Assembly (NCBI RefSeq): GCF_018812025.1
Contig: NC_063063.1
Span: 7,871,442-7,935,441, forward strand
Direction of reading: 5' to 3'
Source: Megalobrama amblycephala
Lineage: Eukaryota > Chordata > Actinopteri > Cypriniformes > Xenocyprididae
Length of the DNA: 64,000 bases
A program made the position numbers and the translations under genes. Of the stretch, positions 1-11,200 are shown in pieces. Each line of letters starts with the position of its first letter. Positions within the stretch are counted from its first letter, which is position 1. The notes beneath the pieces were generated by a model, which worked only from the letters and a program-made list of their open reading frames with translations, made no database searches and was not told the DNA's origin.

Positions 1-241
1 AGGCTATGTCTTTCAAAGGATTTTCTGATGTCACAAAGTTTTCAAAAACAGTTATTTTAATCAATATCATATAGTGAAATCATCATTATGCCCTTTTGTA
101 AAGTACTTAAAAGAACATGACATAATTTACTCACCCTTATGTCATTCCTGTAGGCTGTTTTATCTTCTTCTAGTTGATGTGTTACACAAAGACTTGTTTT
201 ACTCTTTACAGTCATGATGTTTTCATGTGTTCTTCATGTAG

Positions 242-734
242 GAGCTCTTACTGTGGGTCTAGTCAAGCAATGCCAGACCATCCATGGTCGAAACAGGATA
301 TGTATCTCCCCGAACCTTCCTCCAGAATGGGTCACCACCCTGTTCTTCATTATCTTGGGCATCATTTCGCTCTCTATCACATGTGTCCTGCTTGTGATCT
401 CACATTGGCGGACGAGAGGCAACAAAGTATGCCCGCTGGATTGCTTTCATGGGAAGTAGGTTACCTAAAGGGAAATTTAATATGCACAAATAATCCAAAT
501 CTGTTGACTGGTTTTAATAACCCTATGTTATTTTGTTTGCTTTTTGTAGTGGTCCTCTTCTGCATGGCTGCCCTCATATTTCCAGTTGGATTTTACATCA
601 ATCAAGTCGGAGGACAGCCTTACAAATTACCCAATAATACTGTTGTTGGGTCCTCATATGTACTGTTTGTTTTATCAATATTTTTCACAATAGTTGGACT
701 TCTTTTTGCTGGTAAAGTCTGTCTGCCTGGCTGA
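242..734 (+). CDS. mosmo: MOSMO (modulator of smoothened), last two coding exons, with a 1-bp frameshift
   Basis: Exons 242-455 and 550-734; the first coding exon lies left of the window. The translation matches vertebrate MOSMO, a small four-pass membrane protein that lowers cell-surface Smoothened and so damps Hedgehog signalling. Visible parts are the GALTVGLVKQCQTIHGR loop, the segment around EWVTTLFFIILGIISL, and in exon 3 two further hydrophobic segments with GGQPYKLPNNTVVGSSY between them, ending KVCLPG. Exon 2 starts after AG at 240-241 and ends before GT at 456. The conserved frame runs to SHWR, then continues as REATKYARWIAF only if one A near 412 is disregarded. Exon phases also require one base fewer. 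As written the last third is out of frame, so this is either a sequencing or assembly error or a real lesion. Identity is secure; intactness is not. Confidence 0.9.
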
Positions 735-1056
735 CAGTTCCTCTGGTTTTGAGATTTTTTTATGCTAAATATTTGAACTACCTGGCTTTTTCAATGCCAG
801 TGTGGTTCAGCTGATGACAAACAAATAGGTCAACTTCACATGGATTACTCATTTTCACAAAAGGGCCTTTTCGCAGTGGAGCTTTTATTAGAATGTGGTC
901 AATATTTTGGTCATATTTATAATAATGTACAGTCAGCCAGTCGTTAACACTACATAAATCATCTTTGTATCACCCTGTGAGGATTTATTTTACTATAATG
1001 ACTAGCTGACTGTACATTATCCTGCTGATAACATGGCTACTCACCAAATAAATAAA
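735..1056 (+). other. mosmo: mosmo 3'UTR with polyadenylation signals
   Basis: This stretch runs from the mosmo stop codon to overlapping AATAAA hexamers at 1047-1052 and 1051-1056. It contains the hairpin listed at 922-1020. The extent of the UTR is inferred from the signals only. Confidence 0.6.
922..1020. repeat. 99-bp hairpin with 25-bp near-perfect arms
   Basis: The outer arms 922-946 and 996-1020 pair over 25 positions with one mismatch and one G-T pair. An internal loop follows, then a 7-bp inner stem and a loop of about 20 nt. On the + strand the hairpin lies inside the presumed mosmo 3'UTR. The size and shape suit either a pre-miRNA or a small palindromic transposon. I recognise neither a known miRNA nor a known element. 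Confidence 0.55.
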
Positions 1057-1116
1057 CGGACATGAAACATTAATTTGAGTTGAAATGATTTATAAAACTG
1101 TACCATGTATATTACT

Positions 1117-1708
1117 TTAAAGGGTTAGTTCACCCACTGCTTACCCTCATGTCGTTCCACACCCGTAAGACCTTCGTTAATCTTCGGAACACAAATGAAG
1201 ATATTTTAGTTGAAATCCGATGGCTCTGTGAGGCCTCCATAGGGAGCAATGACATTTCCTCTCTCAAGATCCATAAAGGTACTAAAAACATATTTAAATC
1301 AGTTCATGTGAGTACAGTGGTTCAATATTAATATTATAAAGCAATGAGAATATTTTTGGTGCGCCAAAAAAACAAAATAAAATAACGACTTATTTAGTGA
1401 TGGCCGATTTCAAAACACTGCTTCAGGAAGCATCGGAGCACAAATGAATCAGTGTATCGAATCAGCTGTTCGGAGCATCAAAGTCACATGATTTCAGCCG
1501 TTGGCAGTTTGACACGCGATCTGAGTCATGATTCGATACACTGATTAATTTATGCTCCGATGCTTCATGAAGCAGTGGTTTGAAATCGGCCATCACTATA
1601 TAAGTCGTTATTTTGTTTTTTTGGCACTCCAAAAATATTCTTGTCGCTTTATAATATTAATATTGAACCACTGTACTCACATGAACTGATTTAAATATGT
1701 TTTTAGTA
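1117..1708. mobile_element. TTAA-bounded inverted-repeat element, right end missing
   Basis: It begins TTAAAGGGTTAGTTCACCC at 1117. Its left arm (about 1270-1343) is repeated inverted at 1645-1707. The core 1395-1598 has its own inverted ends, TAGTGATGGCC and GGCCATCACTA. The outer right terminus is absent. It is the same family as 5164-6069 and carries no coding capacity. Confidence 0.75.
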
Positions 1709-2049
1709 ATTTTTTTAGTTCTGAGAAAGAACCATTCATCCGCACAGCCATAAATGTAGTTCTTCCACAAAATGTATTATGTTTTTTTTTAACCGCTAAA
1801 GAGCCAAAAGTTACATAGTGTAACTTCTAAGTTCTACACATTACTCACACATAATATCAAGACTGTACTAGTTTTCTATAAAATGTGTTTCAATGATGTA
1901 TGGTGCCAGACATGTGTTTGGACATGATGAAATGAAGTGACCCACTTATACGACGGAGAGAAACCTCACTCGTTGGTCGCCGCCTCTGTTGATATCATAC
2001 GCTAGTAGAGTAGTGTTGTTTGGTGATGCAAAGAGCGAAAAGTAGACGA
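1709..2049. other. Intergenic, nothing recognised
   Basis: No gene, RNA or clear repeat structure is visible between the truncated TTAA element and the hAT element at 2058. Confidence 0.5.
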
Positions 2050-2057
2050 TGGAACAC

Positions 2058-2699
2058 TAGTGATGGGCAGATCGAGGCTTCATGAAACACTGAAGCAGCT
2101 GAATCAAATGTGCCGTAATGATTCGAGGCTTCGAAACAATCTGACACCCGTCTCCACGGTGACCCCTAGTGGGCAGAGCAGTGCAAATGAATTTCAAAAG
2201 TTTGATTTAAAGTAAAATCAATTAAATGGAATTAACTAATCATCTAATAAGATTAAATATAGAGTGTCTGTATAATTTGTGTTCTTTTATCAATTTTAAA
2301 GGCTTGTTTATCTGTTCCATGGCTCAAGCTAAACAGGCCAATAAGAGATTAATAACTACCATTATTCATTTTAATTATTCTAATGTATAATTAAAACATC
2401 TACAACTGTATAAAACTGATCGGAGATCAGGTACAACCATAGGGTAAAGCCCTAGACACTTGTTCAATAGTTCTCAGTGAATCTGCATGATTCATGGGCT
2501 CACTTTATCATCGCCCTCTATCGGTGAACCATTGAAATTTCGAACTGTTTCGAAACAGTGATGACGTAATGAAGCCTCGTTTACTAAAATCACGTGACTT
2601 TGGCAGTTTGATACACGCTCCGAATCACTGATTCGAAACAAAAAGATTCATGAAGCTTCGGAGCTTCATGAAGCAGTGTTTCGAAATCGGCCATCACTA
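2058..2699. mobile_element. Non-autonomous hAT-type transposon, 642 bp
   Basis: The ends are TAGTGATGGGC and GGCCATCACTA. A perfect 8-bp target duplication, TGGAACAC, flanks it at 2050-2057 and 2700-2707, which is the hAT signature. The interior has no transposase frame. The same termini bound the cores of the elements at 1117 and 5164. Confidence 0.85.
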
Positions 2700-2886
2700 T
2701 GGAACACACGTGTTGTTTTATAGCGCTTTACCAGCTGAGACTACGGGAAAATCGGTACCTGTACTGCCGAAAAAGGAGAAAAGATATGAAGCCAGAAGAC
2801 CGACAAAAACAAAAAACATCGGTAGGAGACATGCACCAGATGGAAAGATTTGATGACGGAGAAAATCCCGAGTAGTGATGTCCAAG

Positions 2887-2891
<5 letters not shown>

Positions 2892-2917
<26 letters not shown>
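2892..2917. repeat. Poly(T) tract, 26 bp
   Basis: An uninterrupted run of T in intergenic DNA. It could be the poly(A) tail of a - strand retroposed copy, but no body is recognised beside it. Confidence 0.85.
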
Positions 2918-2995
2918 GCTGGACGGGTAAGGCAAATTACTTATTGCGTAGACTGCTTTTTAAAATTCTAAAACTAATATCAGTGTAATTTACAT

Positions 2996-3230
2996 AAAGG
3001 CCAATTCAAACCGCACCGACAACAGCCAACAAACGCCAACAAACTCGTCTGTTGGAGTTTGTTGGATCGGTGTGAAACCCCTGTTGGCGTTTGTTGGCGT
3101 TGGTCGGAGTCGGTTTTCACCCGACTGAACATGTTTAATCGGCGTTTGTCGGGTTGTGGAATGTCTGCGCGGTGTGAACAGTTTTCCAACAAACGGCAAC
3201 AAACTCTGACGTAATCTGACCTGGCTACGA
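2996..3230. repeat. Interspersed repeat rich in GTTGGCGTTTGTTGG units
   Basis: Variants of GTTGGCGTTTGTTGG occur several times in both orientations, with GGTGTGAAC motifs typical of short fish DNA transposons. Related pieces return at 3724-3826, so both may belong to one element of about 830 bp. Exact ends and superfamily are not resolved. Confidence 0.5.
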
Positions 3231-3723
3231 ACCGTTGCCATGATGATGAGGCAAGTCCCCTGCAAAGACAGCTGTTTGATCGCGCCCGCGCCTCACACAC
3301 AACAAAGTACTGGAAATGTGACATCGCAGCTTGTTCGTTATAAAAAATAAAATACAGTTAAAAAAATAAAAATATACAAAAGGTACAATAGTCCATAGTG
3401 CAATCCGTGCCATTCAGCAAGAGCAGCTGCTCCACTTCACCGAAAGAGAGAGGTAATTTAACCACTATGAGAGCAACGCAGGTTTACCTTCAGTTACGTT
3501 TTTAATAATTCGTTTTGGCTTGTTTAGCTACATGGTTGTATATGCTTATGGGTCTCGTTAATAAAAAAAAAAAAAAAAGTTTAAAAACCGGTGTATTTTT
3601 GTTTTGCCTCAATACTTTAATACAATGAAAATATATATGATACTATATTATTAATATAATAAACTTGCCTGACAATATTGTTAACATGGTTACATTATGT
3701 AGTTGTGGAATTTTCCCAGTCAG

Positions 3724-3826
3724 ACGTCACTCGTTTGTCGGTGTTTGTTGGGGCGGTGTGAACATGACAGTTTTTTCTCATAGAATTCTAAATCCAACGG
3801 CCAACTTGTTCGTTGGCGTTTGTATA
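3724..3826. repeat. Second block of the GTTGGCGTTTG repeat
   Basis: It shares TTTGTCGGTGTTTGTTGG and TTCGTTGGCGTTTG with the block at 2996-3230 and is probably the other end of that element. Confidence 0.45.
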
Positions 3827-5163
3827 TGCACGGGTTACTTCCTGGTTGTCGTTAAGCCAGCTCGGGCACTTCCGGTGAACTGTTAGCTGTTCATTCTGTA
3901 GTCGTTGTACATCGACACAAAACCATCTATGGTTGACTTTTTAATGTTGTATTTATATTTTAATGCAGTTATTACATTTACCTAATTTGGCAATAAACCA
4001 GTTTTATTGATTGCAATAAAGACGAAGCTATTGGGACTGTTTAAAAATGCGTGTCTGTAATTAGACACACACACAATTTTTTTCCCCAGCACTTTAAATG
4101 TTATTTTTAATGCGATGACCACAAACATAATTTGTTCATCCTTCTGAGATTGTCCCCATTGTAAAACCGAACGTTTAAAAATGTAGGAAATTTAACATTT
4201 GATAAAAAACACTTATTTAAAAATAAAAAAGACAGTAATTGGCACTTTAACCAGCAGGTGGCGGCAAAGTAGCATTTATTTGCGCACATATCAGCCATTT
4301 CCTCTAAACGTTTTTCACTTCGTTTTTGACTAAATATGAAACATTATAAAATAACTAGGTTTGAAAAACATTTTGTCAATGTGAAGTATGAAATATTCAC
4401 AAAATCTTATGAAAAACAATAACTTTTATTGTGAATTAATTACACAGAAAGCGAGCACCGCGCTCTCCCTTTGTAATCACAGCAGATGTCAGTCAGTGCA
4501 GCGCAAGATCAATGATTTCAGCAAACTTGTGAAAACACACATTTTATTCAATTAATCTAACTAAAGTGCACAATAAATATTTAATTTTTGAAGCTTTTTT
4601 TCACATAAAAGTGTGAAAACTAATGGTCGAATTGAATTTAGCCGAGGAGGAACATTGAGGTACGTCTTTATTTATTTATTTTCTAAGCTGTCTTACGTTT
4701 GAATAACTAAATTAATGCTATGCGCCTGACTATTTAAGTGACTATATTCTGATTATAAACTAAGTATTACACTACTGATGCTCAACACACCAGCAAATGA
4801 CATCTCACCGGAAGTTATCGAGCTGGCTTATATTAATGCGGAAGTTCTAAAGAACGCCAACGCTAAGAACAGCGATGCTAACGTTAGATAGCTTAAGAAC
4901 TAGCCCACTGAATGCAGCTTTAAAACTTCCATAAAGCGTATTACCCTGTATCACAACAAGATTAATACTGCAAAAAATATCATGTCTTGATCACCTGGAC
5001 AAACGGCTTGATATACCGCGTTTCCATGGGCGATGGTGAATATTAAGAGTTCAGACCGCTGGATGGCGCATTTGACTAAGTATTTCTAAGAGCTGTGTAG
5101 CATAAATACATTTTAAAGTTTTAGATCTTCAGACCACGTTAGTCTGTGTTCCAGATTTGATGC
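3827..5163. other. Intergenic, nothing recognised
   Basis: AT-rich DNA between repeats. The frames here are short, without splice context or similarity that I recognise. No gene is called. Confidence 0.5.
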
Positions 5164-6069
5164 TTAAAGGGTTAGTTCACCCAAAAATGAAAATTCTGTC
5201 ATTTATTACTCACCCTCATGCCGTTCTACACCCGTAAGACCTTCGTTAATCTTGGGAACACAAATTAAGATATTTTAGTCTGAAATCCGATGGGTCTGTG
5301 AGGCCTCCATAATGACATTTCCTCTCTCAAGATCCATAAAGGTACTAAAAACATATTTAAATCAGTTCATTTGAGTACAGCGGTTCAATATTAATATTAT
5401 AAAGCAACGAGGATATATTTGGTGCGCCAAAAAAACAAAATAACGACTTATAGTGATGGCCGATTTCAAAACACAGCTTCAGGAAGCTTCGGAGCACAAA
5501 TGAATCAGTGTATCGAATCATGATTCGGATCACGCGTCAAACCGGCAAACTCAGGGAAAACTGCTGAAATCATGTGACTTTGGCGCTCTGCTGAACAGCA
5601 GATTCGATACACAGACAGCAGCATAGTGTGGCCCAGATCCGGCCCACATCTGGTACATGTGGATTACACGCGGACCAGATGTGGGCCGGATCTGGCCTGA
5701 GACTATGTTGCTGTCAATACTGATTCATAATGCTCCGATGCTTCCTGACGCAGTGTTTTGAAATCGGCCATCACTATATAAGTCGTTATTTTGTTTTTTT
5801 GGTGCACCAAAAATATTCTTGTCGCTTTATAATATTAATATTGAACCACTTTACTCACATGGACTGATTTAGATGTGTTTTAGTACCTTTATGGATCTTG
5901 AGAAGGGAAGTGTCATTGCTCCCTATGGAGGCCTCACGGAGCCATCGGATTTCAACTAAAATATCTTAATTTGTGTTCCGAAGATTTACGAAGGTCTTAC
6001 CGGTGTGGAACGACATGAGGGTAAATAATAAATGACAGAATTTTCATTTTGGGTGAACTAACCCTTTAA
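5164..6069. mobile_element. Complete TTAA-bounded element with hAT-like core
   Basis: Both outer ends are present: TTAAAGGGTTAGTTCACCC at 5164 and its inverse ending at 6069. A core at 5451-5776 has inverted ends TAGTGATGGCC and GGCCATCACTA, as in the hAT element at 2058. Inside the core is a further palindrome around 5632-5708, GGCCCAGATC against GATCTGGCC. TTAA at both ends fits piggyBac or Kolobok target duplication. No transposase frame is seen. Confidence 0.8.
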
Positions 6070-6597
6070 TAATTTGACATTTAATTTTTCATAAATGTTT
6101 TATGAAGTTATAAATTATGAAAGTTGTACTGAAAATGTAAAAGTTCTGGAAACCTTGCCAATCATGAACAGCTTTTTGATCTTCATAAATTGAACTTTTA
6201 TATAAAACCTGATTTTTCGTTCTCTCTAGTGCACATCACTGGAGCTCTTTATATTTTATTTATTGTATTTTACTTAAAGTTTTAAAATTTTAAATTGATA
6301 TTCGTCTGTGAGAAGCACTGCGGTGGAAATTAATACCATAGGCAAATTAGCATTATACAATTTTATATATATATAAAAATATGCATTTGTAACACATTTT
6401 TGAAAAGGAAAACATTAAGTTGGGAAACAACATGTTTGTATGATTACTATGATAATAAAAATTATTACATGATGTCCATGATATTTTAGTTTAGTAGTCC
6501 ATAGAATTTAGTTTAGTTGACCAATGTTCAGTTCTTCATATATACGGTTATAGCTATGGTTTTCCGATTAATTACATGGAGATGCAAAACAATGTTT

Positions 6598-6678
6598 GGC
6601 AGCGGTGGGATTCGAACCCACGCCATCGAAATGACTGGAGCCTAAATCCAGCGCCTTAGACCACTCGGCCACGCTACC
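6598..6678 (-). tRNA. tRNA-Leu (anticodon UAG)
   Basis: Read on the - strand this is an intronless 81-nt class II tRNA. It has acceptor ends GGTAGCG and CGCTGCC, a box A region GTGGCCGAGTGG, anticodon stem CTGGA/TCCAG with loop TTTAGGC and so anticodon TAG, a short variable arm, and box B GGTTCGAATCC. A TTTT Pol III stop follows on the same strand at 6589-6586. The CCA end is not encoded, as expected. It stands alone, with no other tRNA in the window. Confidence 0.95.
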
Positions 6679-7699
6679 ACGAGACAATATGGTGGACAGA
6701 TTACATATATAAGTCTAATTATGATGATTATGATAACAACAACAAATAAACTGCTTGTTTTGGTAACTACTTTAGCGTCAACTAACATACCTGAACATCA
6801 TAATAAAATAAATGCAGTTTGATACAGGTGTTATTAAACAGAACGGGTCAGAGAAAATGTCGACTCGCTTTTAACAAATACAGGCCAGTCGTTGATTATT
6901 TTTATTTGTTAAACCGAATAAATCATGTTCAACTTTTCAAAATATTGAAGTCTTGGAACAACTGTTAGTGTCACTTCGGACGATGCTGACACAGGCAATA
7001 AAAAGAAACCCAAGAACACGAAAATATCCGCTCGGTTCGCACACCACTTGACTTGGATGGGCAGTTCTGTTCTTTTCACAGTGGCTACGTGCAGCTAGTC
7101 CTCACCAGTGTGGAGGCTTGCCCTCCCTCGCGGATGTACGATTCTACTACGGCGAAGAGTTCTCTCATTAATATTAATTACGTAACGCGGCGTTCGCCAA
7201 ATACGCCTACTTGATTTGATTCTGGAATGTGGCCGCTTGAAGGCTTGGCTTATGAATATTAAATTTACTTTACGTGTCCAGGATGCATTAGCATGAGTAA
7301 ATTAATATTCATGAGCTTTGCCTTTGTCTTAGTAGAATTCGAAATATGCCACATCGGTCGATTAACAACATGTGCTCCCCATAAAAGGCCATGTGATTGA
7401 CTGTCATACGGAATGTGATTGACTGTCATACGGAATTATTTTTCTTTATGCAAACTGTTTTATGTTTTTAAATGTATATTTGTTTAGTTTATATACATTT
7501 AAACAGCTAACATTTCTCTGAATTGAAATGAATTTATAACAACATGAATGTATTTTTGTTAAAGCCCACTAGAGGGCTAAATATGCGGCTCTGCCGTTGT
7601 CCTGAGTTATGCGGGGTTGGAGGAATCAACAAGGGAACATTTGCTCGCAGGCCAAGACACGTAGTACACATTTCTGCAGAGGCACAGTAAACCTGTCAC
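6679..7699. other. Intergenic DNA upstream of eef2k
   Basis: No coding exon is recognised. A short direct repeat, GTGATTGACTGTCATACGGAA, spans about 7391-7434 in two copies. The stretch probably includes distal eef2k promoter DNA, but no specific element can be named. Confidence 0.45.
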
Positions 7700-7869
7700 T
7701 GTCCAGTCAGTGTGCTCGAGACACAACCGCAGCTGAGACGCAATTCACTGTTGAGTTGGCTTCCTTTTCCGAAAGGGTGTGAAGACTATTCGCGATAATT
7801 TCTTAATAATATCTGTTTCCTGATTTCGTTATGTCTTCAATCTAGAGGCTTTATTCATTCTAACGTAAG
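7700..7869 (+). promoter_or_regulatory. eef2k: Probable eef2k promoter and non-coding first exon
   Basis: The coding ATG sits in an exon with a splice acceptor at 8227-8228, so an upstream untranslated exon is expected. The stretch near 7700-7869 is less AT-rich and ends in two plausible donors, GTAAGG at about 7865 and AAG/GTATGTG at about 7869. Transcript data would be needed to place the start site. Confidence 0.35.
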
Positions 7870-8255
7870 GTATGTGATATGCACTTTTGCTTATTCTTGT
7901 GCTCTGTAATTTAGTGGTGGTACTACCTTAGTGCTGTTAGGTTATGTTTTGTTGCTATTACTTAGTTATTATGCAACAAATTAATTTATTATAGCTTTAA
8001 ATGACGTGGTAAGTTGAAGGTTTTAAAATGCGTCTGTCATTGTTTGACGGGTCATTGGAATGCATGAGCAGGAACAGGTTTATCTCAGACTGAGTTTAGC
8101 GAATACCTTCATCTATCAACTTGTTCTTGGTCATTCGTTTCTCAGCTCATTTAAAAAGTGTTTGCATTTTGAAACACTTTAAATGCATCTGGTAATGTAG
8201 TATTTAACACTAACGTGCTTGTTTGTAGTTTTGGTGCACAACACAGTGGGACATC

Positions 8256-11200
8256 ATGGCTGAGGAGGAGCTCATGTTTAGCATGGAGGAGGTGGGCAGC
8301 CCCCTGGATGGACCTAGGAATGGATGTAATAAGAACAGAGTATGTTTTAAAGATTCCAATGCCAGTGATGACGATGATGAAGATGACCTCCGCATCTGCC
8401 CCATCACTGACGACCCTATAAGTCCAACCAAAGGCTTCTGTGACTACCCAAAGAACCTAGTTCGCAACCAGCAGCTTTCTAATTCATTGCCCAAAAACTC
8501 GTTTACATACAAGGTGAGTCTTATTCAGTTAATATGCAGTTGTAACACTTTTAAACAATACATTCTAAGAGGCTATACTTGACTTTAAATACAGTTATAT
8601 ATACAATACAGCACAACTTTAAATGTCTTACTTTTATTAAACTGTTACTGCATAATACAAATATTAAGGGCACAAACTTTAATTACAACCTAATTTTATT
8701 AAGCAAATTCATTAAGTAGAATCTTTCCTAGAAAAATAATGTTGGCATGTAAACAAATGCTATTTTTGGAACAGCATAGCTGCCATACTATTTATACCTT
8801 TTGTGTAGTTTACATGGACACTGTGATTTTGCCAAGTAAGACATATTTTGTTGATCCTGGAACAACATTCCTGTCTGAAAATTTAGTCATATCCCTAAAC
8901 CTAAGAATAACACTGATGTAGAAGCACCTAACCCTGGTTGTAAGCCAAAACTTGACACAAAATGTAAACTTGTCCTTCAAATCTGATTGGTTGATTGGAA
9001 TGTTGTTCCAGGATCAACAAAGTTGTGTACTTGTTGTACTTGCTCAAATAACGTTCACCTAGTTTACAGTGAGTACATGATACCTGCATAATCTTCTACT
9101 TTTTTGCAAAAATGTGCAGTATAGAGCATGCACTGTGTCCCACAAGTAGTAGTTTTACACATAAAATTATATCAAACTTTTATAATACTTGTTTTTATTT
9201 ATGAATTACATGTTAGTAAGCAATACGGTCATGTGACATCATTGTAGCATACTTATGTTAGAAGCATTCATCATTGCATAATGCATGCTGTTTCACATTG
9301 TTTCAGTGGGTCCTGTGCAGTGATGTACACAGTTTACATCATAGCTGCTGTTACTACATCATTGTGTATGACTGTAATCCCGTATTGACCTATTGACCTA
9401 TCATTATCCAGAACTTGAACTATCCATTTTCTATGGGTATTTTGGGGGTACTCCAAGAACATTCTTATCTTGTCCTTCTATCATTATCTTTCTATAATGA
9501 TAGAAGAGATTGCCTGTACCACTGGTGAACAAAAATTGTGTTGTCACCAGTAGTAATAAAGTAATGTACAGTATGCAAAAACTGTTTCCTCTATCTCTGT
9601 GACACACTCACTTCCATATATGGAGTTTGAGCTCTCTTGAGCTCATAGTAAGCACTTGGTAACTTCCTCCTTCTCATGTACTGTAAATCATTTGTAAATA
9701 CTAATATTTTTTGTGTTTAAACGAGTGGGTTTGTCTATTCCTCCAATTTAGAACAAAAATGACAATGAGCAGGACGTCAGGTTTGGCTCTTTAACTGAGA
9801 AAGGCCGGGTATGTTAAATACAAGTTTCTATTTCTACCCTTCACATTTTCTGTTTCTTTCCCTCATCTAGCCTGGCACCAAGCCTGGAATGCATGCTTTT
9901 CCCATATTTCTCCTATCGCCTTTTTCCTTTATACTCCTACTAAAAAGAATGATATCTGTTAGTGTTAGGGATGCAAAGAATGCTTGTCTTATACAGACAA
10001 TAATATTTTTTTGCTTTCACCATTTTTGAGTCCAACATCCATATCTCAAAATCGAATCAACAAATGATACATAGAACCAAGCGTAAATTTTTTCTTTTCA
10101 ATAATTGTTACACTCGGAAGTACATCACTGTTAGGTAAACAAAGATCTGTTGCTACTTCCATTTTATCAAAACTTTAAGCTCCCGTTTAGAATTTTACAG
10201 GCATAAAACTGTTTATAATGTATAGCAGAGATGGCACTTTTTAGTGCTCATTTATTCTAGTATAGTATAAGACTTCAGTATTGAAAAGTATTGAAAATTT
10301 AATATAAATTATCAGCTTCAAATATCACACTGTTGCAATTTAAAAACACAGCAATGTTAATAAACAGTTAAAGTTATTTGTTCATGATGCTATTGAATTC
10401 CAACTTAGATATAGTATGTAAGGTTAGTTATCAGTGGTAGTCCTGTACTCTTTAGGAGATGTCTATGTCTTCGTGATGTCTTGTGACACATGGGTAACGT
10501 TTCCATACTTAAGGGGTTCCCTCTAATGAAGAGCCCACATGTTCCTAGTGTCTGATGTATATTTGTACTCACTGTCTCACTGTGACCTTTCAAACGAAAT
10601 AAATAATGGGTTGAATATATTCGGCCACATGTTCTAGGTTTACTGGCTATTTTGGGATATTGTGTGTCTGACACATGGAGGGTTTACTTCACTGATGATG
10701 ACATTAGGATCACGTTGAGACTTTTACTATATAGTAGTACAATATGCTAGCTCTCTTACAGTTGTTACTCAGAATTTACAAAGCACAAGTTATAAAATAA
10801 CCAAGCCTGGTGTCTACTCCTGACAAATGCTTTGTGGGATCACAGAACAGCGACTCTTTATCGGAGTATCAAGGAATGTAACAATTCTGATTCCCTCAAG
10901 ATGTCATTTAAAATGATTTTCTGATGGTATTACTAGGATCCCCTACCTAATGCCTACTACATTACATTTTCAGCACTGATTCAAATTTTTCTTTGTCTTT
11001 TTATTCCTTCATGTCCTTTATTGTAGCATACCTCTTTTCCTCCTGTACTTACCTTCTTCTCTCGATCACTGTTTTGTGCTTGCACACATCCATAATATAT
11101 AGAGTGGATCTTCAGCATTCAATCCATACAGCTAGGTGTGGAAGCATTTCATACATCTTCAATTTCTCTTACTCAGGCTACGTGGAAACATGCTATTCAG

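Noticed and set aside
1149..1331. Open frame of 60 codons after mosmo
   Set aside because: It lies inside the arm of the TTAA inverted-repeat element, and the related copies do not keep the frame.
8739..8921. Small + strand open frame in the eef2k intron
   Set aside because: It runs into the MITE at 8847-9021 and shows no similarity or splice support.
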